From: Immundisolibacterales bacterium
GTDB taxonomy: Bacteria > Pseudomonadota > Gammaproteobacteria > HK1
DNA: 64,000 bases
Assembly (NCBI GenBank): GCA_026712715.1
Contig: JAPOPW010000013.1
Location: 1-64,000, forward strand
Direction of reading: 5' to 3'
Part shown: positions 31,731 through 41,121 of the stretch, one piece after another
Layout of the letters: each line of letters begins with the position of its first letter
How positions within the stretch are numbered: position 1 is the first letter of the stretch
Translations under genes and position numbers: made by a program
Notes under the pieces: model-generated
Database searches by the model: none
The model's input: the letters and a program-made list of their open reading frames with translations, nothing else
What the model was told of the DNA's origin: nothing

Positions 31731-32510
31731 CTACAGGGTGCCCGGGAACGCTCCGCCGTCCATCAGCAGGTTCTGCCCCGTGATGTAGCCCGCGTGGGCG
31801 CTGCACAGGAACGCGCAGGCCTGACCGAATTCCTCCGCGGTGCCGAACCGGCCGGCCGGATTGGCCGCCGCCCCTTCGGCCTTGAGCTCCTCCGCCGGCC
31901 GGCCGGCCGCCTTCGCGCGTGCGACGAACGTGCCGTTCAGCCGGTCGGTGTCGAAGGGACCCGGCAGCAGTCCGTTGATGGTGACGTTGCGCCGCACCGT
32001 CTTTCGGGCGATGCCGGCGACGAAGCCGGTGAGCCCGGCGCGGGCGCCGTTGGACAACCCCAGGATGTCGATGGGGGACTTGACCGCCGCGGAGGTGATG
32101 TTGACCACCCGGCCGAACTCGCGCTCCATCATGCCGTCCACGGTGGCCCGGATGAGCTCGATGGCGGTCAGCATGTTCGCGTTGAGCGCGGCGTTCCAGT
32201 CGTCAAGGGTCCAGTCGCGGAAGTCGCCGGGGGGCGGCCCGCCCGCGTTGTTGACGAGGATGTCGGGCTCGGGACAGGCGGCGAGGATCGCGGCCCGGCC
32301 CTCCGGGGTCGTGATGTCGCCGGGAACCGCGGTCACCCGGGCCCCGGTGTCGGCCCGGATCGCGGCCGCCGTCTCTTCCAGGGTCGATGCGGTCCGGGCC
32401 GTGATCCACACCTCCACACCTTCCGCCGCGAGCGCCGCCGCGCAGCCGCGCCCGAGTCCCTTGCTTGCCGCGCAGACGATTGCGCGCCGTCCTCCGATGC
32501 CGAGATCCAT
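31731..32510 (-). CDS. SDR-family protein lacking the usual Tyr-Lys pair
   Basis: A 259-residue short-chain dehydrogenase. The cofactor motif is VCAASKGLGRGCAAALAAEG, the NAG motif is DILVNNAGGPPPGDF, the Ser region is RVVNITSAAVKSP and the end is GYITGQNLLMDGGAFPG. Where classical SDRs have YxxxK, this protein reads DILGLSNGARAGLTGFVAG, with no Tyr or Lys at the expected places. It either uses another proton relay or is not a reductase. It lies downstream of nitroreductase and pncB on the same strand, separated by about 180 bases. Confidence 0.85.
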   Translation of the reverse strand: MDLGIGGRRAIVCAASKGLGRGCAAALAAEGVEVWITARTASTLEETAAAIRADTGARVTAVPGDITTPEGRAAILAACPEPDILVNNAGGPPPGDFRDWTLDDWNAALNANMLTAIELIRATVDGMMEREFGRVVNITSAAVKSPIDILGLSNGARAGLTGFVAGIARKTVRRNVTINGLLPGPFDTDRLNGTFVARAKAAGRPAEELKAEGAAANPAGRFGTAEEFGQACAFLCSAHAGYITGQNLLMDGGAFPGTL

Positions 32511-32687
32511 CGTGTCGTTCTCCGTTCCTGGTGTGCCTTTTCCCGGCGCCTTCCCGACTCGGGCCCGTCGCGTCCCGGCCGGCCGCCTCTGCGCGAGGCC
32601 CGGTCAGGCCGGGCCGCAGGGGTCGGTCATGTCTTCGGGACCGCGCTCAGGCGTCCGGGAAGCGCGCGAGGGTACCACCTCGCCCGT

Positions 32688-33536
32688 TCATTCGAGGGCG
32701 AAGCCCTGGCGGTGAAGGTAGTCGCGAAAGCCCGGGCGGGCCGGTCGCGAGTACTGCCTCGTCTTGTCCTCGGACCAGCCGTAGAACTGCGCGGTTCCGA
32801 ACCGTTCCACCTCCCGCTGCCGGTCCGCCGGAATGCGGTAGCGCGCGTCGCGCCGCCGGTCGTAGGCATCGATCTTGGTTTCCAGTCCGGCGGCGTCGTA
32901 GACGTCCTCGTGCACGGCGAGGGCGGGTGGCAGGCGCATGCTCACGAATCCTTCGCGCGCCGGCCAGCCGACGCAAAGGCCCGCGACCGGGAACACCCCC
33001 TCGGGCAGGGCGAGCAGCTCGGTCAGACGGTCGATGTGGGTGCGCACCTCGCTGATCGGGCAGCAGCCGAGACCCGCCGCTTCGGCGGCCAGGGTGAAGG
33101 TCTGGAGGGCGAGCCCGGCGTCCACGGCGGCGTTCATGAACGCGTCGACGTTGTTGTTGGGATACGGCTTCCCGCGAAGCGCGGCGGCGCGCCGCAGGCG
33201 CAGGTTGTCTCCGCAGAAGACGAGGAACACGGGCGCCTCGCCGATCCAGGGCATCGCGGGGAGCCAGCTCGCGATCTCCGCCTGCCGTTCGGAATTCCGC
33301 ACGCGGACGATCGACGCCTGCTGGAGATCGGATTTCGAGCTCGCGGAGAGCGCGCACCCGATCAGCACCTCGACGAGGGCTTCGTCGACCGGCTCGTCCC
33401 GGTAGCGGCGATGGGTCCGGCGGCCGAGGATCCGCACGAGCGCGTCCTCGCCGGGGAACTCCGGCGCATCGTGCACCGCACCGCCCGCCGCGATCCCGAA
33501 TCGTTGCTCGATGCATTCGGCGATCGTCGTCGTCAT
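32688..33536 (-). CDS. Nitroreductase-family FMN oxidoreductase
   Basis: A 282-residue NADPH-flavin reductase of the NfsA/Frp group. Near the amino end is ILGRRTHRRYRDEPVDEALV with the family Arg residues that bind FMN, followed by ALSASSKSDLQQASIVRV. The middle has DAGLALQTFTLAAEAAGLGC, then CPISEVR, and the carboxy part has VAGLCVGWPAREGFVSMRLP. Such enzymes reduce nitro compounds, quinones or flavins. It follows pncB by 66 bases on the same strand and so is probably co-transcribed with it. Confidence 0.88.
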   Translation of the reverse strand: MTTTIAECIEQRFGIAAGGAVHDAPEFPGEDALVRILGRRTHRRYRDEPVDEALVEVLIGCALSASSKSDLQQASIVRVRNSERQAEIASWLPAMPWIGEAPVFLVFCGDNLRLRRAAALRGKPYPNNNVDAFMNAAVDAGLALQTFTLAAEAAGLGCCPISEVRTHIDRLTELLALPEGVFPVAGLCVGWPAREGFVSMRLPPALAVHEDVYDAAGLETKIDAYDRRRDARYRIPADRQREVERFGTAQFYGWSEDKTRQYSRPARPGFRDYLHRQGFALE

Positions 33537-33602
33537 CCGGTTCTCCTTGCGTATCTTCGGGCGGACCCCGGCGCGCAGCGCGCTTTCCGGGCGGAGCCGG
33601 GC

Positions 33603-35081
33603 TCACCCCTCACCGCGCCGTGCCTCCAGGATGAGCCGGGTGCGAAGCTCGTGCAGGCCGAGCTCGAGTCCCGCCGGATAGGAGTGGGGGTTCACGAAAC
33701 GCCGGATCGTGGGATGAAGACGGGCGAGCTGCTCGGTGGTCCGTCTCCGCGATTCCGCGAGCGGCGGGCATTCGTACACGATTCGCCCGCCCCGCATGAT
33801 CGGAACGAGCAGGTCCTCGGCGACCATTCCGGCGCGAATCCGCTTGCGGCGCGTGTGGTCGACGGGGTCGACGATGACCGGTTCGTCCGGTACCCCGATA
33901 CCGAGCTCGTAGGTCATGTCTCCCTCGAACCGTCCGTTCTCCCCGAAGCGTCGCACCTGCAATACGCCGGGGGTCGAGATCTTGGAGGTCTGCTCGGAGA
34001 CCTTCACCTTGTACCGCCAGTCGTTTCCGGTCTTGCGGATCGCGCTCAGCTTGTACACCCCGCCGAGGGCCGGCTGGTCGAATGCGGTGGCGAGCTTGGT
34101 CCCGACTCCCCAGACCGCGATGGCGGCGCCCTGGGCCTTGAGACTCGCGATGATGTGCTCGTCGAGCTCGTTGCTCGCCACGATGACGGCGTCCGGGAAG
34201 CCTTCTTCGTCAAGAATCCGGCGCGCTTCGATGGAGAGGTAGGCGAGATCTCCGGAATCAAGGCGAATGCCGATCATCTCCTTGCCCAGCTTGCGCAGGC
34301 TTCGGCCCGCTTCGCAGGCATGCCGGACTCCCTCGAGCGAGTCGTACGTATCGACGAGGAACACGCAGTTGTTGGGCATCGCCCGGGCATAGGCTTCGAA
34401 CGCCTCGCGCTCGGTGTCGAACGACATCACCCAGCTATGTGCATGGGTTCCGCGCACCGGGATGTCGAAGAGGCGGCCGGCCAGCACGTTCGAGGTGGCG
34501 CTGCAGCCGCCGACGTAGGCGGCGCGGCTCGCCGCGAGCGCGCCGTCGATGCTCTGCGCGCGCCGCAGTCCGAACTCGAGCACCTGGTCCCGGCCGCGCC
34601 CCGCCGCGTGGCACACGCGGGCCGCCTTGGTCGCGACCAGGGTCTGGAAGTTGATCATGTTGAGCAGGGCGGACTCGACGATCTGGCACTGGAGAATCGG
34701 TCCGATGACGCGCACCAGCGGCTGAAACGGAAACACCACCGTGCCTTCCGGGACCGCGTCGACCTCCAGCGAGAACTCGAGTCGGCTCAGGTAGTCGACG
34801 AATGCCGGATCGAACAGCGGCTCGCCGTCGCTCCCCCGAAGCGAGCGGAGATAGGCGGCATCCGCATCGTCGATGCGCAGGTTCGAGAGGTAGCTGATCA
34901 CGTAGCCGAGCCCCGCCGCCACCGTGTAGCCGCCATTGAACGCGTTGGATCGAAAGAAGAGGTGAAACACCGCTTCGTCCGATTCCCGGCCAAGCTTCCA
35001 GTACCCGCAGGCCATGGTGAGCTCGTAGAGATCGGCAAGCAGCAGGAGAGACGGTCGGTAGATGGATTCAGCGGTCTTCAT
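33603..35081 (-). CDS. pncB: Nicotinate phosphoribosyltransferase
   Basis: A 492-residue NAD-salvage enzyme joining nicotinate to PRPP, normally with ATP hydrolysis. The amino end is SLLLLADLYELTMACGYWKL. The active-site core includes SIDGALAASRAAYVGGCSAT, VRGTHAHSWVMSFDTEREAF (conserved HAHSWV), then MIGIRLDSGDLAYLS and WGVGTKLATAFDQPALGGVY. The usual family length is about 400-490 residues. I chose the ATG at 35081 because family similarity starts there; the longer frame adds arginine-rich noise. No clear Shine-Dalgarno is seen. It leads a minus-strand unit with nitroreductase and perhaps the aberrant SDR. Confidence 0.93.
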   Translation of the reverse strand: MKTAESIYRPSLLLLADLYELTMACGYWKLGRESDEAVFHLFFRSNAFNGGYTVAAGLGYVISYLSNLRIDDADAAYLRSLRGSDGEPLFDPAFVDYLSRLEFSLEVDAVPEGTVVFPFQPLVRVIGPILQCQIVESALLNMINFQTLVATKAARVCHAAGRGRDQVLEFGLRRAQSIDGALAASRAAYVGGCSATSNVLAGRLFDIPVRGTHAHSWVMSFDTEREAFEAYARAMPNNCVFLVDTYDSLEGVRHACEAGRSLRKLGKEMIGIRLDSGDLAYLSIEARRILDEEGFPDAVIVASNELDEHIIASLKAQGAAIAVWGVGTKLATAFDQPALGGVYKLSAIRKTGNDWRYKVKVSEQTSKISTPGVLQVRRFGENGRFEGDMTYELGIGVPDEPVIVDPVDHTRRKRIRAGMVAEDLLVPIMRGGRIVYECPPLAESRRRTTEQLARLHPTIRRFVNPHSYPAGLELGLHELRTRLILEARRGEG

Positions 35082-35575
35082 GGCCGATGGGCGCGATGCG
35101 CGAAGGTGGCGGAAGAGGAAGTCCGTCCGGGCGGGGAGAGATTCGACTCCGAGCCGCCGGATGTCAATGTGCGGGTGGTTCGCGTCCTTGCGGTCCGCAC
35201 CGCAACCCGCCGGCCGGGCTCCGGAACCGGTCCGGGCGCGGGGCTCGCCGCACCCGGTCGCTGAGAACCGTTCGCGACGCTTTCGCGCGGGGCGGCCGGA
35301 GACCCGCCTCCCGCGCGGCGTCGGGGCCGGGGAATTCGCCGCCGGGGCGTTTCCGGTCTTCGTGCAGGTTTCGGCCGGTGCCCATGATTCGGCATACTTG
35401 CGCGCTTGCGGCCCGGCCCGGAAACATCGGCGATACTGCCGGGCTCGGGTCCCGCGGCGCCGCGGGGCGCGCCGGCGAGCCGGGGCGTCCGCGGGATGCG
35501 GCCTACGCCCGGCCCGGCCGGTGCGCCGGCGAGGGCTCGGGACAACGACCGAACGATCAATCACGAGGAGCGAAC
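35082..35575. other. Divergent intergenic region without a gene
   Basis: Nearly 500 bases between pncB and the aldolase gene should hold promoters for both directions. The open frames in it are arginine- and proline-rich shadows. No operator-like dyad or riboswitch was recognised. Confidence 0.5.
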
Positions 35576-36388
35576 GTGGAAACGAATCCCCTGCGCACGA
35601 TCTGGAGCGAATCGAAAGCCGTGGTGAACGGCTGGATCGCGATCCCCGACGGTTTCGCGGCCGAGACCATGGCCCGGTCGGGCTGGGACTCGATCACGGT
35701 GGACATGCAGCACGGCGTCACCCATTACGACACGGCGGTGGAGTGCCTGCGCGCGATTACCACCACCAGCACCGTGCCGCTCGCCCGGGTCCCCTGGAAC
35801 GAGCCCGGTATCGTCATGAAGGCCCTCGACGGCGGGGCCTTCGGGGTCGTGTGCCCGATGGTCAGCAACCGGGAGGAGGCGGAGCGCTTCGTCGGCGCCT
35901 GCCGCTACCCGCCGGACGGCTACCGCAGCATCGGACCCGTGCGCGCGAGCCTCTACGCGGGGGCCGACTACGTGGCGAAGGCGGCGGAGCTCGTCGTGAC
36001 CCTGGCCATGATCGAGACCCGCGAGGCGCTCGACAACCTCGACGCGATCATGTCCACCCCGGGACTCGACGGCATCTACATCGGGCCGAACGATCTGTGC
36101 GCGAGCCTCGGCCGGCCGCCGAGCCTCGACACCCGCGACGAGGTGGCCTTTCCCTGGATCGAGCGCATCCTCGAGTGCACGAAGAGGCACGGCATCCAGG
36201 CCGGGATCCACTGCATGGCGACCGACTATGCGCTGGAAATGGTGGAGCGCGGCTTCTCTTTCGTCACCATCGCGAGCGATGCCCGGTTGCTTGCGGTGGC
36301 GGCGAAGTCTGCGGTGGACGCGATGCGTGCGGGACAGGGAGCTTCCGCCGCGGCGGCGGAGCCCGAGGCCCCGCAGGCCGGATACTGA
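35576..36388 (+). CDS. HpaI/HpcH-family aldolase (2-keto-3-deoxyglucarate aldolase type)
   Basis: A 270-residue class II (metal-dependent) pyruvate aldolase. SITVDMQHGVTHYDTAVECL corresponds to the active-site region of HpaI and GarL. VPLARVPWNEPGIVMKALDG, then GVVCPMVSN, and TLAMIETREALDNLDAIMST carry the metal-binding Glu. DGIYIGPNDLCASLGRPP holds the GPxDL motif. It splits a 2-keto-3-deoxy acid into pyruvate or a related keto acid and an aldehyde. The start is a GTG five bases after GAGGAG. It leads an operon with the amidinotransferase (55 bases) and a Gfo/Idh/MocA gene. Confidence 0.9.
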   Translation: METNPLRTIWSESKAVVNGWIAIPDGFAAETMARSGWDSITVDMQHGVTHYDTAVECLRAITTTSTVPLARVPWNEPGIVMKALDGGAFGVVCPMVSNREEAERFVGACRYPPDGYRSIGPVRASLYAGADYVAKAAELVVTLAMIETREALDNLDAIMSTPGLDGIYIGPNDLCASLGRPPSLDTRDEVAFPWIERILECTKRHGIQAGIHCMATDYALEMVERGFSFVTIASDARLLAVAAKSAVDAMRAGQGASAAAAEPEAPQAGY

Positions 36389-36443
36389 CCGGATTTGGGC
36401 GGGCCGCGCCCGGTTGGCGCCGTCCGCCGAACGGAGATCTGCA

Positions 36444-37574
36444 ATGAGCCGGACCGTCGTCAGCTCGTGGAACGACTTCGACCCGCTTCGCCACATCATC
36501 CTCGGAAGGGCCGACCACACCTGCATCCCGCCGACGGAGCCCGCCACGGAGGCGAAGATCCCCGAGGACAGCGCCATGCGGGGGCGCTGGGGGCCGCGGC
36601 CCCTCGAGACGGTGGAACGGGCGAACGAGCAGCTCGACCACTTCGCGCAAGTGCTCGAGGCGCGCGGGGTCCGGGTGGATCGTCCGGATCCCATCCAGTG
36701 GAACCAGGCGGTGCTCACCCCGGACTTCTCGACGAGCTGCATGTTCGGCTGCATGCCCCCGCGGGACGTGCTGCTCACGGTGGGACGCGAAATCCTGAGC
36801 GCGCCGATGTCGTTCCGGTGCCGCTACTTCGAGTACCTCGCCTACCACCCGCTCATGCAGCGCTACTTCGACGAGGATCCGGAGTTTCGCTGGGAGCAGG
36901 CGCCGCGCCCGCGGCTCACCGGCGATTCCTACCAGTCGGGCTACTTCGACGAGATCACGCTCGAGGAGCGGCTGCGCCGCACCGCGGCCCTCGACTTCGT
37001 CACCACCGAGCACGAGCCGCTGTTCGACGCGGCCGACGTGCTGCGGATCGGCCGGGACCTCTTCTGCCAGCACGGCCTCACGACCAACCGGCGCGGCATG
37101 GAATGGCTGCGGCGCCACTACCCGGAGCATCGGGTGCATGCGGTGAACTTCCCGGGCGATCCGTGGCCGATTCACATCGACGCCACATTCGTCACCCTGC
37201 GGCCGGGGCTCATCATCAACAACCCGACCCGGCGCCTTCCCGAGTCGCAGCGCCGCATCTTCGAAGCGAACGACTGGGAGCTCGTGGACGCGGCCCCCCC
37301 CGCCCACAACGAGCCGCCCCCGCTCTGCTACTCGAGCATCTGGCTCTCGATGAACTGTCTCGTGCTCGACCACGAGACGGTGTGCGTCGAGGCGAGCGAG
37401 CATGCGCAGGCGGAGCAGCTCGACCGCCTCGGCATGGAGGTCATTCCGATTCCGTTCCGGGACGCCTACGCGTTCGGCGGCGGCCTGCATTGCGCGACGG
37501 CCGACGTCCATCGCGAGGGGAGCTGCGAGGACTACTTCCCGAAGCAGGTGCCGGGCACGCGGATCGATCTCTGA
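36444..37574 (+). CDS. Glycine amidinotransferase-like enzyme (AGAT / inosamine-phosphate amidinotransferase family)
   Basis: A 376-residue amidinotransferase that would move the guanidino-carbon unit of arginine to an amine acceptor. FGCMPPRDVLLTVGREILSA, then PMSFRCRYFEYLAY, matches the AGAT/StrB1 core. The catalytic triad is seen as the Asp in FPGDPWPIHIDATFVTLRPG, the His in the same stretch, and the Cys in AFGGGLHCATADV near the end. Relatives make guanidinoacetate (creatine path) or scyllo-guanidinoinosamine phosphate (streptomycin path); the acceptor here is unknown. An aldolase upstream and a dehydrogenase 10 bases downstream in the same operon favour a sugar-derived or cyclitol-type acceptor, as inference only. 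Confidence 0.9.
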   Translation: MSRTVVSSWNDFDPLRHIILGRADHTCIPPTEPATEAKIPEDSAMRGRWGPRPLETVERANEQLDHFAQVLEARGVRVDRPDPIQWNQAVLTPDFSTSCMFGCMPPRDVLLTVGREILSAPMSFRCRYFEYLAYHPLMQRYFDEDPEFRWEQAPRPRLTGDSYQSGYFDEITLEERLRRTAALDFVTTEHEPLFDAADVLRIGRDLFCQHGLTTNRRGMEWLRRHYPEHRVHAVNFPGDPWPIHIDATFVTLRPGLIINNPTRRLPESQRRIFEANDWELVDAAPPAHNEPPPLCYSSIWLSMNCLVLDHETVCVEASEHAQAEQLDRLGMEVIPIPFRDAYAFGGGLHCATADVHREGSCEDYFPKQVPGTRIDL

Positions 37575-37584
37575 GTCGGGGGGC

Positions 37585-38760
37585 ATGGCTTCGACAGCGG
37601 AAGGCGGGCGATCCGATCCCGATCCGAGCCGGTGGATGCCGGCGCGGCCGCTTCGCCTCGGGGTCGTCGGCTGGGGACGAATCGGTCCGGTCCACGCCGC
37701 CGCGGCGCGTGGGTGCGGCGCATGGGAGCTGGTCGCCGGGGTGTTTTCGCGCGATCCGGAGGTCAATCGCCGCAAGGGAGCGCAGTCGCGGATCGACCCG
37801 CAGCGGATCTATCCCGACCCCGCGACGATGATTGAAGGCGAACGGGCGCGGGCCGACGGCATCGACGCGGTTGCGGTCATCACCCCGAACCGATCCCACC
37901 ACGAGATCGCGAGCGCCTTTCTCGACGCCGGGGTGCACGTCGTCTGCGACAAGCCACTTGCCACCCGCGGCGAGGACGCCCGCGATCTCGTCGAGCGAGC
38001 CCGCGCCCGGGGGCGGCTGCTCGGGGTGACCTATCCCTGGGCGGGATTCCCGATGCTGCGCGAAGCGCGCGAGATCGTGGCCGCGGGCGCGATCGGCCCG
38101 GTCCGGCAGGCGCACGTCGAATTTCTCCAGCTACCGCCCGAAGGGGATATCGGGTGGCGCGACGCTCCGGACCTTGCGGGCTCGGCCGGCACCGCCGCGG
38201 ACATCGGGACCCACGCGTTCCAGCTCACCGAGTTCGTGACCGGGCTGCGGGTGGAATCGGTACGGGCGGAGCTGATTCGCACCCTCCCCGCTCGAAGGCT
38301 CGACGACACCGCCTTCGTCTCGCTCCGCTTCGCGAGCGGCGCCCGCGGCACGATCCTCCTCACCCAGGCCGCGGCGTGGAACGAACGGGTGGTGGGCATC
38401 CGGGTACTGGGCGCGGAGGGCGCGGTGTCCTGGAGTCAGGCGGATTCGGAGATCCTCCGGGTCGGACGCCCCGGGGAGCCCGAGCGCAAGGTGGCGGCGG
38501 CCGCGGCAATGCACCCTCGGGCCGCCGCCTTCGTCGCCACGCCCCGCGGAACCCCGGACGGCCTCGCGGGAGCATGGGCGAACCTCTACCGCGAGTACGC
38601 GATTGCGGTCGAGGTGCTCGCCGGGCGTCTCGAACCCGCCTGGCTCGATCGCATCTACCGCGTCGACGGGGAAGAGGGCGCGCGTGGCGTCGCGTTCGTC
38701 GAGGCGGCGGTCGCCTCGTCCGCGGACGACCGTTTCGTCCCCGTCGATGCCCGGGTCTGA
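37585..38760 (+). CDS. Gfo/Idh/MocA-family dehydrogenase of the amidinotransferase operon
   Basis: A 391-residue NAD(P)-dependent oxidoreductase. The Rossmann motif is LGVVGWGRIGPVHAAAARG (GWGRIG at 29-34). The catalytic-Lys motif is VVCDKPLATRGEDARDL (DKP at 122-124), and GTAADIGTHAFQLTEFVTGL is the substrate-side His region. It follows the amidinotransferase by 10 bases behind a GGGGGG ribosome site. Family members oxidise inositols, UDP-sugars or glucosides. Together with aldolase and amidinotransferase it suggests a pathway that oxidises a polyol or sugar around a transamidination step. Confidence 0.88.
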   Translation: MASTAEGGRSDPDPSRWMPARPLRLGVVGWGRIGPVHAAAARGCGAWELVAGVFSRDPEVNRRKGAQSRIDPQRIYPDPATMIEGERARADGIDAVAVITPNRSHHEIASAFLDAGVHVVCDKPLATRGEDARDLVERARARGRLLGVTYPWAGFPMLREAREIVAAGAIGPVRQAHVEFLQLPPEGDIGWRDAPDLAGSAGTAADIGTHAFQLTEFVTGLRVESVRAELIRTLPARRLDDTAFVSLRFASGARGTILLTQAAAWNERVVGIRVLGAEGAVSWSQADSEILRVGRPGEPERKVAAAAAMHPRAAAFVATPRGTPDGLAGAWANLYREYAIAVEVLAGRLEPAWLDRIYRVDGEEGARGVAFVEAAVASSADDRFVPVDARV

Positions 38761-38828
38761 CCGGCGTCCCGTCGGGCGCCGCGTGCACGCGGCGGCGCCG
38801 GGGTGCCCCGGGGGGCGGGCGGACGCGC

Positions 38829-39650
38829 TCAGAGGTCGCGCAGCAGCTCGTTGAGGCCGACCCGGGCGCGGGTCTTCGCGTCGACCCGCTTGACGATGAC
38901 CGCGCAGGCGAGGCTGTGGCTTCCGTCCGCGGCGGGGAGGCTGCCCGGCACCACCACCGCGCCCGCAGGGACCCGGCCGTAGTGGATCTCGCCCGTCTCG
39001 CGGTCAAAGATCCGGGTGCTCTGCCCGATGAACACGCCCATCGAGAGGACTGCGCCCGTTTCGACGATCACGCCCTCGACCACCTCCGAGCGCGCGCCGA
39101 TGAAGCAGTCGTCCTCGATGATGGTGGGGCTCGCCTGGAGCGGCTCGAGCACGCCTCCGATGCCGGCGCCCCCCGAAAGGTGCACGTTCTTTCCGATCTG
39201 GGCGCAGGAACCGACCGTGGCCCAGGTGTCCACCATGGTGCCGGAGTCGACCCACGCGCCGAGGTTCACGTAAGACGGCATCAGCACCACCCCGGGGGCG
39301 ATGTAGGCGCCGTACCGGGCGAACGCGGGCGGGACCACCCGCACCCCCGATGCGCGAAGGCCGGCCTCGTCCAGACCTGCGAACTTGAGCGGAACCTTGT
39401 CGAAGAAGTTCGTCGTCCCGCCGCGCATGATCTCGTTGTCGCGGAGCCGGAACGAGAGCAGGACCGCCTTTTTGGTCCACTCGTGCACCGTCCACGCGCC
39501 GTCGATCTTCTCCGCGACCCGAATTTCTCCGCGATCGAGCAGGGCGAGGGTGGCTTCCACGGCGTCCGCCACCTCGCGCTCGGCGCGACCGGGCGCGATG
39601 TCCGCCCGCCGCTCGAAGGCGTCCTCGATGGTGCGCTTCAGATCGTTCAT
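38829..39650 (-). CDS. dapD: 2,3,4,5-tetrahydropyridine-2,6-dicarboxylate N-succinyltransferase
   Basis: A 273-residue trimeric enzyme of lysine and meso-diaminopimelate synthesis that transfers succinyl from succinyl-CoA. The length matches E. coli DapD (274). [40 protein letters not shown], then [20 protein letters not shown] and [20 protein letters not shown] are the left-handed beta-helix hexapeptide region. The ATG at 39650 fits the family start ([15 protein letters not shown]); the longer frame is not supported. queG follows upstream on the same strand 35 bases away. Confidence 0.95.
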   Translation of the reverse strand: MNDLKRTIEDAFERRADIAPGRAEREVADAVEATLALLDRGEIRVAEKIDGAWTVHEWTKKAVLLSFRLRDNEIMRGGTTNFFDKVPLKFAGLDEAGLRASGVRVVPPAFARYGAYIAPGVVLMPSYVNLGAWVDSGTMVDTWATVGSCAQIGKNVHLSGGAGIGGVLEPLQASPTIIEDDCFIGARSEVVEGVIVETGAVLSMGVFIGQSTRIFDRETGEIHYGRVPAGAVVVPGSLPAADGSHSLACAVIVKRVDAKTRARVGLNELLRDL

Positions 39651-39685
39651 TTCGTGCGGGTCCTCCTCACGTTCGGCAGTCGGGT

Positions 39686-40753
39686 TCAATGCGGGCGGTG
39701 GCGTTCGAGCGCCCAGGCCACGTGCTCGCGCACCAGGGCGGACGGATGGCCGCTCCGGGACCGGAGGGATTCCACGACGGCTCCCGTCGTCGGCGCGTTG
39801 CCGAGCGCCACCGCGACGTTGCGAAGCCATCGCTCGTAGCCGAGCCTGCGGATGGCCGAGCCTTCAGTGTAGCGTTCGAAGTCCGCCTCGTCCCACGAGA
39901 AGAGCTCGACGAGGGTGGACCGGTCGAGGCGGTGGCGCGGCGCGAAATCGGGCTCCGTGGCCGCGGCGGCAAACCGGTTCCACGGGCAAACGAGCTGGCA
40001 GTCGTCGCAGCCGAACACCCGGTTGCCGACGGCGGGGCGGAGCTCGGCGGGGATGGACCCCGGGTGCTCGATCGTGAGGTAGGCGATGCAACGGCGGGCA
40101 TCGAGCTCGTGGGGGCCCACGATCGCCCCGGTCGGGCAGGCGTCGATGCAGGCCCGGCAGCGGCCGCAGTGGTCCGCGGGCGCGCGAGCGGCGGGAAGCG
40201 GGAGGTCGGTGTAGAGCTCGCCCAGGAAGAACCACGACCCCGCCTTCGCGTCGATGAGATTCGTGTGCTTTCCGATCCAGCCGAGGCCCGCGTCGCGGGC
40301 GAGCGCCCGCTCGAGGACCGGGGCGCTGTCGACGAACGCCCGGTAGCCGAACGGTCCGATGTGCTCGCCGATACGGTCCGCAAGCTGTTGGAGCCGCCGG
40401 CGCATGAGACGGTGGTAGTCGCGTCCGAGGGCATAGCGGGCGACGTAGCCCGCCGTCGGATCCGCGAGCGTCTCCGCGGCGAGCCGGGTTCCGCCGCCCG
40501 GCCAGTAGTCCATGCGCACCGAGATGACGTTGAGCGTGCCCGGGACGAGATCGGCGGGGCGGGTGCGCTTGCGCCCGTGCCGGGCCATGTACTCCATTTC
40601 GCCGTGACGCCCGTCCGCGAGCCAGTTGAAGAGGCGGGTCTCATCTTCGGAGAGGTCGATTCCGGCGATACCCGTGCCGCTGAATCCGAGCTCCGCCGCC
40701 CACCGCTCGATGCGCGCCGGAAGCTCGTCGAGACCCATGCCGCGGGACGCCAT
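39686..40753 (-). CDS. queG: Epoxyqueuosine reductase QueG
   Basis: A 355-residue cobalamin-dependent iron-sulfur enzyme that makes queuosine from epoxyqueuosine in tRNA. The amino half has [20 protein letters not shown], then EMEYMARHG, and the middle has [16 protein letters not shown] and [20 protein letters not shown], with GKHTNLI next. Two cluster motifs follow, [15 protein letters not shown] and [13 protein letters not shown]. The carboxy end has a HEAT-like region ([27 protein letters not shown]). The start at 40753 is chosen by family alignment; no strong ribosome site is visible, and an ATG 15 bases downstream is possible. Confidence 0.93.
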   Translation of the reverse strand: MASRGMGLDELPARIERWAAELGFSGTGIAGIDLSEDETRLFNWLADGRHGEMEYMARHGRKRTRPADLVPGTLNVISVRMDYWPGGGTRLAAETLADPTAGYVARYALGRDYHRLMRRRLQQLADRIGEHIGPFGYRAFVDSAPVLERALARDAGLGWIGKHTNLIDAKAGSWFFLGELYTDLPLPAARAPADHCGRCRACIDACPTGAIVGPHELDARRCIAYLTIEHPGSIPAELRPAVGNRVFGCDDCQLVCPWNRFAAAATEPDFAPRHRLDRSTLVELFSWDEADFERYTEGSAIRRLGYERWLRNVAVALGNAPTTGAVVESLRSRSGHPSALVREHVAWALERHRPH

Positions 40754-41121
40754 GCGGTACGTCTCAGCGATTCGTCCCGGCGGCCGGGGCCGACGGGTCC
40801 GGGGACTCGGCGCGCAGGTCGACGGACATGCGGCGATTCTACCGCGCACCTTCGCGAGCCCTTCACCGCCGGGCTCCTTCATCGGGGGTGGCTCGGCAGC
40901 GGCGACGGCCCCGGCATGCGGTTCGCGCGGCAGCTCGCCTGGAGGTTCGCCCCGAAAGAGGCGCGTCCCCAACGAGCGGCGGGTGCGCATGGAGAATGCC
41001 CCGTCCGCGCTTCGGGCGCCCGGCCCGCGAGGCGCGTGGCGGTATCGGCGGCGCCCGCTTTTGGCTATCCTTGTCCGGGGGTGGCGCTACCCTTCGATTC
41101 CCCGTGTGCTCAGGAGATCGC
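40754..41121. other. Divergent intergenic region without a gene
   Basis: About 370 bases between queG and leuB. Nothing coding is recognised; it should carry the promoter of the long leuB-purF block. AGGAG stands 6 bases before leuB. Confidence 0.5.

Noticed and set aside
31794-35264. Plus-strand frame of 1156 codons
   Set aside because: Antisense across three recognisable minus-strand genes (SDR, nitroreductase, pncB); no domain is seen in it.
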